Below are positions 21,670 through 31,100 of a stretch of 64,000 nt of DNA, in pieces (the first letter of the stretch is position 1; the number at the start of each line of letters is the position of its first letter). A program made the position numbers and the translations under genes. The notes below the pieces were generated by a model. The model ran no database searches, had not been told where the DNA came from, and saw only the letters and a list, made by a program, of their open reading frames with translations. Source of the DNA: Hansfordia pulvinata (taxonomy: Eukaryota > Ascomycota > Sordariomycetes > Xylariales); the NCBI GenBank assembly GCA_006538405.1, contig BJKQ01000008.1, positions 372,001 through 436,000 of the forward strand, given 5' to 3'.

Positions 21670-24079
21670 ACACAGCTGGCATAGGTCGACCTCGTGCTGG
21701 GCGGCGATTCTGGTTTGGCAGAAGAGGCGATATGCACATTGGGTATGGACGACACGCCGCACTCGGCTGGGCGTGTCAACGTGAGCCTCTCCACACGCTG
21801 CTTATCGAGGGTCAGATTGGGGGCGAACAGATGGATGAATGAATATGGGGGCAGAGCATTCCAGGTGCCGAGACCACGACTCGAAATAGAAGAAGCACGC
21901 AAGAGATCCCTGCCGATTCCCAGTCTACTCGTATGGGTGAGTATCTGGCAGGGAGGAGTCGACCCGTGCATCGCCGTCGGGTCGGCCGTCTGATGCAGCG
22001 GCGTCCAGTGTGGCTGGTGGCGAGCGACGCCGCTTACCACTCGTCTGGGCACCGAGGTCTGGGCTGGATGAATGTCCAAGACCGCCGTCTCCTCAATATC
22101 TTGGCCAACGGCATGGCTCGTCGTCAGGAAGAGCAGCAGTCCGCGTTCTGGCCGGGGGGGGGGGGGGGGCGGACGTCGCCACCCAGCAGCTTGGGGGACA
22201 AGCTGACAAGTTGGCCGCCGGTCAAGCACTGGTCGCCTCGTTCCTCCGCCCTGGACGTGCCCCATGCCTGCGCAGCACAGCTCAGCAGCTGCTCGAGTGG
22301 CAAACGCGGTCAGCAGATATCAGAAGACTCTGGGGAGGCAGGAGGAGGGGGCTTGCCAGGCAGCAATTCGCCACCGGTCTGACGGTCGGGGATTGAGATC
22401 CCATAGAGGTGTTTGCGCCTATATTCTAGGACCTATTCAAACGAGAGCAAGGTAGAGAGGGGAAAGTTAGAGACGTAAAGTCCTGAATGGGCAGAGTGGT
22501 GGCAAAGAGGCGACATGGAGGCTTGGCGTCCGTCCAAATTGCGTGCCGAGCCGGCAACATTGAACATTGAAGTCGGTGCCACCAAATACCCAGCATACCT
22601 TATGTACCGTACCTAAGGTGATGGGTAGGTGGGTACTTTACTTTAGGTGCATACTTGAACATATGTATTCACGTAACGGATGTAGTTCCAAGATGCGAGT
22701 AAATGAGAGTAGGTACCTACGTACCTGTCTCGTTAGAGGCTGGGAAATCCCATGATGACAAGCATCCTTCACCTCTTACTACTTTGAGACTGAACCGCGC
22801 TCTTGGCCCAAAGCCAGCGCCCAAGATGCGGATTGCTGATGTAGGTACATACCCTGTACCTGATGACGAGACCCGAGCCAGGACACACAGCCCTGAGCGG
22901 CTCAGATTGGCAGCGCCGCAGCAACGCCCGCAGGCTTGGACCCTGTGGTCTCGGGCCAGATCTGCTGGCTGGCTGCCACAAAGTCTCACATAGACTCGTC
23001 TGGACGCAGGGCCAGTCGAGTCCTCCATCGCTGTTGCACAGGCTCTCTCTTTTTTTTTGCCTCTGATCACGTTCAGATCCACTTCAAGCCGCAGCATTCC
23101 AAAGCAGCCCACCCTGGTCAAGGGCCCGGTTTCCGTCAGCACGGCCGCACTCTTAAATCGAACATCGCCTTCTTGAATAGTATACTGATTCGTGGCAGCT
23201 CGCTGCCCCGCATAGAGAATGTCGAGCTGGGAACCCGGGATCTTCTTCCATGGCTTGGGTCAATCAAGTCGAGAAAGCCCTGGAACCCGCGAACTTCGGG
23301 CATCAGTGTCGAGATGCCGGAAGAGTTTGGAAGCTTTATCCCTTAAAGTGCGCTTGGTTTCCGGCGAGGTCCAGGCCGACTTTTCGGGCATCCGACTTAT
23401 AGTAAAGGGAATCCGTGAGACTGACTGCGGACACCACACATGGACTGGGAGCCAAGAAGGGTTCATGACCCAGTAAGATCTGAGAAAGCGACTGGCGCCG
23501 TTCTCCACGACCTTGGCCAGGCCTCAAAGGCGCGGTTTGAAAGCGGACAAGGGCATGGCGATGCCTGTCAAATACGCCACGGTTCAGGATGCGGTCCGCC
23601 CCATCTGCGGAGGGTTGATGAGCGCCATGTTTGATGCAGGCCCGAAGTCGATCCTGCATGGTCTCCATAGTTAACTGCCGGCCCGCTGCTAAACTCCCGG
23701 TCGTTAGCAAACTGGATCAAAGTATAAAGAACAGATACATCTTCGTCATGTATGAGTCACGTCACGAGGCAAAGACTGTTCACGTCACGGCCAGCCTAGG
23801 CCACCATCGACACCGGATTTGAAGACTTCACACTAGCTTGGTATAATGCGGCAGCCTGCAAGTGCTTTGTCTGTTGTGCAACCCAATCTAATGTTTTTCC
23901 AATGAGCGAAAAGCTCGATTGACCGAGTTCTATCTAGCCGAGTTCTATCTGTCCGAGCTCTATCTGTCCGAGTTCTATCCAGATTCTCAGGAGGGAGACC
24001 GCCCTCGTTAGGCATGAGAGTCCGCGTGTGTCCTGGTGTTGCCTTTGGCAGTCTGCCGATTCTCCAGAGCGCAGCCCTT
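21670..24079. other. Intergenic stretch, no supported gene
   Basis: No domain-bearing ORF. It contains a poly-G tract at about 22155-22169, a cluster of TAGGTACCTA-like words near 22600-22735, a TACTCGTA copy at 21926 and the 15-bp minisatellite at 23923-23982. Confidence 0.5.
23923..23982. repeat. 15-bp minisatellite, 4 near-perfect copies
   Basis: The unit CCGAGTTCTATCTGT starts at 23923, 23938, 23953 and 23968, with one to three differences between copies. It ends about 100 bases downstream of the stop of the cysteine-rich peptide gene (minus strand). Confidence 0.93.
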
Positions 24080-24376
24080 TCACGCCGGGAGGCAGATCCA
24101 ACCGTATCCGCGCCTGGGCTTGCACTTGGGGCAACGGGGATTCGTACAGTCCTCATGACTTTCGCAAGGTTCTCCACAATCGGCACGCTTCACAAGATTC
24201 TCCAGCGCGCGGCGGCGCTGCTTGTACTCGCGTGCCGCGCCGTCGGGGGCCCCGGCGACCTGTCCCGCGTCCCGGGCCGCCAGCTCGCCAGCGGGGCCGT
24301 CGGATGCGACAGGGCCGGCCGCGACGAGGTTGGCGCTGATGGCCGTGAGGATGGTGAGGAAGATCTGGGGCTGCAT
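24080..24376 (-). CDS. Secreted Kex2-processed six-cysteine peptide precursor
   Basis: 98 aa, start ATG at 24376, stop TGA at 24080. Residues 1-20 (MQPQIFLTILTAISANLVAA) are a signal peptide. Residues 21-64 are a propeptide without cysteine, rich in Ala, Gly and charged residues, ending in the dibasic site LVKR. The predicted mature peptide of 34 residues starts ADCGEPC and contains all six cysteines at mature positions 3, 7, 13, 18, 21 and 31 (C-x3-C-x5-C-x4-C-x2-C-x9-C). It is rich in Pro, Arg and Lys. Architecture and spacing suggest a disulfide-stabilised knottin-like fold. No activity can be assigned: antimicrobial, inhibitor or effector roles are all possible. A TATA-like CATAAATA lies about 175 bases upstream. 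Confidence 0.78.
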   Translation of the reverse strand: MQPQIFLTILTAISANLVAAGPVASDGPAGELAARDAGQVAGAPDGAAREYKQRRRALENLVKRADCGEPCESHEDCTNPRCPKCKPRRGYGWICLPA

Positions 24377-24550
24377 TCTGGCAGAGAGAGATGAAGTTGT
24401 TGATGTGTTTTTTCCCCTGTCGATGTTCCCGAGGACAAACTGGTCGTTCCTCGAGGTGTTCAAACTGAAGTGATGATTGTTGTTGTTGCTGTTGCTGTGA
24501 TGGTGGTGATGGTGATTGGAAAAGGGTTGGATAAACCGGCTGGTTTGGCA

Positions 24551-24560
24551 CGTATTTATG
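24551..24560 (-). promoter_or_regulatory. TATA-like element upstream of cysteine-rich peptide gene
   Basis: The minus strand reads CATAAATACG, 175 bases upstream of the ATG at 24376. This is the same spacing as for the secreted protein gene at 20966-21484. Confidence 0.45.
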
Positions 24561-24569
24561 TTCTTCTTT

Positions 24570-26415
24570 CTTGAGAGCTAGAAACCTTTGTCCTCCTCCT
24601 CTATACATACCGAGCCTTTCTCGCCATGGCCCATGTGTGCTTCTCAAAGAGTCGATCAGCCTTCCAACGCAGCTGCGAGACTGCCACCCATTTCAGCCGC
24701 GGCGGGCGGGCGTCGGTCGGCTCGATTCGCCGGGCTGGGCGGAAGGCTGAACGCTGAACGCTGAAGGCGGCGAGGCTGAAGGCGATCCCCGTCCGTGCCA
24801 GATTCGACCGGCAACAAAATGCGGATGCCACAGCTGCTGAGGCGAACGTGCGCCACTTGATGCTACGCCGGTACGTTTCTCGTCAGTAGACGTCAACCTG
24901 CCCGCTCCGCAGTGACAGTCTACCAGTGTCGGTGAAGAACTGCCGGGACCTGCACTGCAGCTGGCTGGAGCTCGCTCGCTCGCCCCAGCGTCCCCCAAGC
25001 CGTCGCAAGCCCTGGTCAAAACGCCACTTACATCCAGCCAGCCGTCACTTCTCCCGACGTGACATTCCCGGTGTCTACCTCTCGAGGGAGGGGGATGCGG
25101 GCCATGCCGCGGGTGATGGTCGGTCGTTGCCACTGAGCATCATCAAGAATCAGGCCAGTCCAGCCCGGCAAGTGCGCCCTCGGCACCCCCGAAGACAGAC
25201 AGCCTCGGTCTGGCTGGCCAGCATGTTGATCGTGCGGGTGACGCATTTGCCGAGGTGGCCCCGCCGCGTCAGGGTGTGATCCGCGGGGATAGGCTGTATC
25301 TGCGGAACTTCTGAAGGCCTGAGTGCTTGACGAGACAACAACTTGCGAGAGTCCCCAGTCCCCTTTATAGCCCCTGCATTTCCTTTTGAAATCCTCGTCT
25401 GCTTCATGGCGTCCAGGGCGGAAGCTCATAAAGACATCAATGATCAAGGTATCCAAAGGACGAAGCTATGTCGAATGGCAGTCAATCCTCGGCCGGGCAG
25501 ACTCCGCACTCGAGACCGCCGCACCTACCATATCGCGATGTGACAGATCATCCGTCAAGGCCTGCGAGATATAGCCCAGAAGCGCTTCGGCCGGGCCGGT
25601 GGCGTGGATAGGAAGGTAGATCTCGCAGGTTCTTACTCGGGTTGCTTTTTAGCTGCTGGACGATGGGTGCTCGAAAGGAAAAGCCCGCGGCGTATAGGGA
25701 ACCACCAGGGTTCAAACACCTATAAAGCCGACGGTGGGGGCAGAGATTCTGGTGATCCAGGCGGCCTCCACCCAAGTGGCGCAGTGGCAGCAGCGAGTGA
25801 CTGCGAGGCCGAGTTGTGTTCGTTTGTGGCAGCCACTGTTTCAGTAAAACATGCGTGGAAGAGAAGCTCATCACTGGTAACTGCACAAATCCTTACCTAC
25901 ACTCTTAGTGATGCGACTTATGCAGAAGGATGCTCATGCACTACCAAGAGGACCCCATGCGTAGCTTTTGGCGCCTTGGGGACAGGACCGGCATGACTAC
26001 ACGAACAGTGCTGTCTAATCTACATCCGAAATAGAAGTCGAGGTCGTTCCGCTAAGCATACCTATACGGCAGGGTCTGTTGGAAACAAGGGACAAGGAAC
26101 TGCTCTTATCCGTGTACGTAAGGGAGGCTCTCCGCCCGCTCTGTTCTCTTAGATGTCAAGCAATCAAGCCTTCTATTCCACACTATTATCATACACAGTA
26201 CCTGGCATTTGGCTCGGAAATCAGCACCGTACGGAGTGCCCAAAGCACATCTCATATCGCCACGAGGGACAACGATGGCGTTTTCCCAAAGTCTACACTA
26301 TGGTATTGGCCATCTACCAGCTACTTGACCGACACGATCAACTATCTTCTCTGTCTTGACTACTTCAGTCATCCTCGTCTTCACTCCCGCTCTCAACTCT
26401 GCTACCCCTTTAACC
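24570..26415. other. Intergenic stretch, no supported gene
   Basis: Only short overlapping ORFs without recognisable domains are present. Base composition drops in GC toward the right, ahead of the AT-rich compartment. Confidence 0.45.
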
Positions 26416-26856
26416 CTAGCTCCCGCCCTCCGATTCACACTCCGTGAAGACGTCGCTAATAAAATTATCGTGATAAATCATAGCACCCTTCTTATGCTTA
26501 ATAATAGCTTGGCGGCCTTCAAGTGTTTGGTAACAAAGATCGCTGGTGTCCCTGCATTCTTTGACGCCTTTGGGACTGAAGAAGTTCGACGAATAGGCCA
26601 ATCTCCCAGTGGTGCTCATCAAGACGGCGTCGCGCCCTTGGATATATTTGTAGCAAACGTGCTTGGTTTGGGTGGCGGTGCACGGAGAAACCGTTCTGTC
26701 CCCGAACATAGCTTCCTGCACGAAGAGCAAATCGTGTGTCTTGACATCCTGTATCACGTGCTCGTGACCTCCCAGGTCGATGTCGCATAGATCGGGGTGG
26801 GCTAACGCGGGAACAACCGCGCCGAGGCAGAGAAGAGCTAGGCTTATGGAGCGCAT
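26416..26856 (-). CDS. Secreted protein of three degenerate two-cysteine repeats
   Basis: 146 aa, start ATG at 26856, stop TAG at 26416. Residues 1-19 (MRSISLALLCLGAVVPALA) form a signal peptide. The rest divides into three repeats of ~35-38 residues, each beginning with a hydrophobic-Cys (DLCDID, HVCYKY, DLCYQT) and ending with Cys (VSPC, VKEC, FTEC). Each has a central Gly-x3-(V/A)-(I/V/L) core, and the two later repeats share SSNFF/HDNFI. This gives six cysteines, probably one disulfide per repeat. I do not recognise the family. Codon use is more AT-rich than in the other genes here. The gene lies only a few hundred bases from the RIP-mutated block, a position typical of fungal effector candidates. 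Function is unknown. Confidence 0.8.
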   Translation of the reverse strand: MRSISLALLCLGAVVPALAHPDLCDIDLGGHEHVIQDVKTHDLLFVQEAMFGDRTVSPCTATQTKHVCYKYIQGRDAVLMSTTGRLAYSSNFFSPKGVKECRDTSDLCYQTLEGRQAIIKHKKGAMIYHDNFISDVFTECESEGGS

Positions 26857-27054
26857 GTTGCAGTATTCAAACCGTACTCGCTCGTTCGTTTGGAGGAGGG
26901 ATCAGACGATGAGAGGGCTTTGGTGTGATCCCGAAGTGAATGGAGTGGATAGCGAGGAATGCAATGAGCGCCCCAAGGTTATATGGAACTTCTCTCTCGC
27001 GTGTGCGCTCACCTCACCTGTCAACGGACGGAGAGACACGTGCGTAGGCGAGCT

Positions 27055-27062
27055 CTTTATAG
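27055..27062 (-). promoter_or_regulatory. TATA box of three-repeat secreted protein gene
   Basis: The minus strand reads CTATAAAG, about 200 bases upstream of the ATG at 26856. Confidence 0.5.
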
Positions 27063-27333
27063 CTTCACTCGCCCCAGTTCCGTTCGGCCTCTTCTTGGGC
27101 CGCGGCGCTACAGGTCTCCATCAGAAGACCGATCCGTGTACTCGTCTTGATTCCCACGGCATTTATCCCGACGCCATCGCTAAGCACGTTAACGCCACCC
27201 CTTGCTGATGAACTTTTAGCTTTATATTAACTGCGAGCTACCTTAGTACGGTACGTGCACGGCAAGGAAACAAGGTACCGGATAGCTATCACGTAGGTAA
27301 ATAAACTGGTAAAAAGGGGCCCCCCGGACCTTG

Positions 27334-27408
27334 TCGGCGCCCCCCTCGTCGGCGACTCCTTTATCGGCGACCCCCTTATCGGCGACTCCTCTCTCGGCGC
27401 CCCCCAAC
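27334..27408. repeat. 15-bp minisatellite, 5 imperfect copies
   Basis: TCGGCG recurs exactly every 15 bases, at 27334, 27349, 27364, 27379 and 27394. The following nine bases vary between CCCCC-rich and ACTCC-rich forms. A related pair, TCGGCG at 27633 and 27645, lies beyond the AT-rich transition. Confidence 0.9.
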
Positions 27409-27540
27409 CCCCGGTCAATGTTAGTTACCGTTAAACGAAAGTTTGAAGTTCCAAATCAGGTAATACAGTCTTTTAATAGCGGTTCATACTACTCCTGTAC
27501 GGTTTCAATGGCCCGGTGTATGCTTTTTCTTTTTACAGTT

Positions 27541-27690
27541 TAAAATATTTTTAAAAATGCGCGATTCCTTGAAAGCACATGTTTGATAAGTCTGTTAATC
27601 AATATATATATATACATATTGATTATCTTCAGTCGGCGCCCCGGTCGGCGTATATATATAAGTAAGAAGTTAAACAAAATTGCTTTTAAA
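27541..27690. other. Transition to AT-rich compartment, with palindrome
   Basis: AT content rises sharply here. An inverted repeat, TAATCAATAT at 27596-27605 and ATATTGATTA at 27616-27625, could form a 10-bp stem with a 10-base loop. Confidence 0.7.
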
Positions 27691-28150
27691 TACATTCAAA
27701 AGGGGTAATAAAGTAGAACTGACGTCGAAGCCGGCCATGTAACTGAAGCCTGGCCGCGATAGTTCACTTCGGCCTCTCTGGTACTTGCAGTCTCACTCTC
27801 CAAGGTGTTAAGGAGCGGAAGTCAAGAGGCTAAAGAGAGCTAGAGGAAAAAATAGGGCCTTATTAGCAAGGGGTGACGTCGGGATAATTGTTGCCATCTT
27901 CCGCTTCCCGCATATCGTCTGGAATTTGTCTCCAAGCGGGTTCTGCGCCCCCTTTAAGTTCTCATGACTACCCTATCTTAGTAATCTGTCATCGCTCCGA
28001 GGACGTACCCTAACTGGAATCAGTTCGCTCTTGCACTACGGGGCGGCCTCTAACGGAGGAGCCGTCGGCATCTCGTATCGCATAACGTGAAAGACCCAGA
28101 AGCCTTAAGCCTACGACTAGCAAGGCCGACTCTTAACGACAGCCGCCATA
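27691..28150. other. Islet of normal base composition at the boundary
   Basis: About 450 bases with ordinary GC content and ordinary CA/TG dinucleotides, lying between AT-rich DNA on both sides. I see no ORF, tRNA or rRNA pattern in it. It ends at a short perfect palindrome, AACCCAC-G-GTGGGTT (28153-28167), beyond which the RIP signature is continuous. It could be a single-copy remnant, or a recent insertion not yet mutated. Confidence 0.6.
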
Positions 28151-28167
28151 ATAACCCACGGTGGGTT

Positions 28168-31100
28168 TTAAATTTCTACCTATTACTTAATACTTAATAA
28201 ACCTATTCGGACTTAAGGTATAAAGTACTTATAAACGTTAACCGTAAGGACTTAATTTCTTAAATAATTACTTATAAGCACCCATATTTTTTAAAGGGTA
28301 CCGTTAAGTACTTATAAATATTTAATTATTAAAAAGTTAACTTAATAAAACTTAGCCTTTATATTTCCCACTTATCACGACTTAACCCTTATATAAACTA
28401 CTTATTATTACTTATTAAAATTTAAGAAAAAGTGAAGTTATATTAAAATTATAATATAAGCTTATTAAGAAATATAAATAAATATAAAATATTAAATATA
28501 TAAAAGGGCGTATTATAAATATTATTTTAATAATTATAAGATATAAAATATATTTATATATAAGTAATATAAAGATAAATATAATTATAATATAATTATT
28601 AATTTAACTTATAACCACTTAATTTATTAAAGTTAACACATTAAGTAAAAACCGTATTCCTTAATAAAAAGTGGTACCTTTTCTTTTAAAAATTAAAAAA
28701 AAAGTAAATAAAATAAAATCATTTTTTAATATTTATAAGAAAGGTAATTAATATAAGAATTATAATAAGGTCTTATTTTAAGACACTTAAATAAATAAGT
28801 CTTAATATTTTATAATTACTTTTAAGCTTAAAACATTTTAAAAAAGGCTAAATTAATAATATTAAACCCTTTTTAAAAGAGTTATTAAGTAAGCGTATAA
28901 GGTTAAGAAAAAGGTCGATTTAAATATCTTATAATTAATTAAAGACTTAAGAAATATTATAAATAACTTATTTAATTATAATAATAATTAAAAAGGTAAT
29001 AAGCTTAATAATTATAAACGTGTATAATAAATATTTATATAAGTTAAGTTAAGCGATATTATAAATATTAATTAAATCGTTTAAGTTATAAATTAAGTGG
29101 TTTAAGTTATCGCCTTTTTTAATATAATATAAAATAAAACCGGAAACCTTTTAAAAATTAAAGATTTTAATAAAAAGATTAATACAGTGACCTTTAAAAT
29201 AACGCTTAAAATAAAATTATTAACGTATAATTATATATTAATTATATTAAATAAGCCTTACTTTAAGAAATACTTATAAAGCTTATTAAAGGCTTAATAA
29301 AATAATACGTAATAAGCCTTATATTTCTTTAAATTTAAAATTTAAAAGAACTTAAAACTATAAATCTTAAAATAATTAATAAATAAATAAATAAAAAAGA
29401 AAAACTTTACTTATAATTAAAGTTTCTTTTTACTTTATATATATTAATAACGTTATTTAAATTTAAAAAGCTTTTAAATCTTATAAAACCATATTATTTT
29501 ATATTTTAAAAAGTAATATATTAAACGTAATTAATAAAAGATCGATATAATATTAAAGAGATTATTAATATTACCTTTTATTAAAGCACTTTTATCCGTT
29601 TATAAGATTATAAAGGCGGCCTTTTAAATATAATACTTATAAGAATAAAAGCGAGTAAATAAGGTCTTAAAGTATAAGTGATTATAAATACCGGTTAAAA
29701 GGTTATAAAAGTTAATAACTTATTAACGAAAAGGCTTAAAGATTATTACTTAATAATATTAAAAATATATAATTATTATATAATAATAAAGGAAAAAAGA
29801 TTAAAACTTATTTAAGTAATAATATTATTAATTTATATATTCCGCTTTTATTTATTTTCTTTTAAAACGCGATAAATAATATAAGCGTTAAAGATATTAA
29901 TCTTATATTTATTTTTAATAACCTTATCTTTTATATAATTAATACGTAAATTATAAAGCTTTTTTAAAAAAAGTTAATTATTTTATTATAAATACGACAA
30001 CGCTCTTTTATAAAAGTATTAAAAAGAGGCGAAGTTAAGCGGTTTTTTTATAAGCTTTTTAAAAGAATATTTAATAACTTATTTTTATTATTATAAACCG
30101 GGATAAGTAATTAAATAAAGGTTAATAATATAATTATTATATAAATAATAAATAAATTACTTAATATATAAATTCCTTTTTAATAATAATAATTTAAAGG
30201 TTATTATCGCGAATAAAAAAGGACTTAAAAAGGTTAAAAAGAAACATAATTATATCGTGCTTACGCTTATAATCTTATTTTTTATTTTTATAATTATCTT
30301 TAAATTTATTCTTACGGTTTTTATTAGTTTCTTAATTAAAGTCATTTATATTATCCGGATTATTATAAATAAATAGCTTATAAGCGGAATCGCTTTATTA
30401 TTTAATTATAATTTAATTTAAATATTTTTTAAACGCTTAATTAATTAAGTTTTAATTAAAATATTAAGAATTAATATAAAAGGACTTATTATTTATCCTT
30501 AACTTATTATTTAATTTAATTTTTAATAATAACTTTATTCACGTTAAAATACTCGGTTATATACTTTTTAATATAACGGCGGATTTTTTAATTTATAAAA
30601 TCTTTTTAATCCTTAACTTATTTTTATTTTAAAGTTATTATATTTATTTTATTATATAAATAAATAATATTAAGGTTTATAAATAGCTCGCTTTTTATCT
30701 TATAACGTTTATTTAATTATTTAATAATTATTTAATTATCTTTTCGTTTTAATATTATCTTAAAAATATTATTAAATAATTATATAATAATTATATATAT
30801 AAGATTATATTCACTTACTTAATATAAAGCGTAAAAAGGCCTTAAACCTTTAAAAATTAAGAATCGGGTTAATTATAATTAATATATTATTTAAAGGACC
30901 GAAAATAAATTAAAAGGGATTAATTAAAATTAAGTTTATATATAAGTATATTATAATTAAGCCTTTATTATATTAATAAAAGAAAATTAAAGATAAAATA
31001 AGTAAAAATAAGGTTAAGGTTAATAAATTATACGTGTTTATAAAATAAGTTATAAATAATAAGAGTAATTAAAAGGAGTTAAATATTAATAACGTGTTAA

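Larger units (their letters stand above)
5154..21933 (+). repeat. Dispersed motif TACTCGTAC
   Basis: Exact 9-mers, all in + orientation and all intergenic, at 5861, 8366, 10800, 12048, 12528 and 17276. The 8-base core TACTCGTA also occurs at 5154, 6823 and 21926. One reverse-oriented near-copy lies at 9881. For scale, a given 9-mer is expected about 0.2 times on both strands of 27 kb of random sequence. Confidence 0.7.

Noticed and set aside
27331..27543. A small + ORF with SATPL repeats at the boundary
   Set aside because: It lacks an ATG and the repeats are the 15-bp minisatellite read as codons.
27331..28167. CRISPR-like direct repeats, telomeric repeats, tRNA or rRNA genes near the boundary
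   Set aside because: Repeat units are contiguous with no spacers, there is no TTAGGG array, and I found no cloverleaf or 5S pattern by eye.
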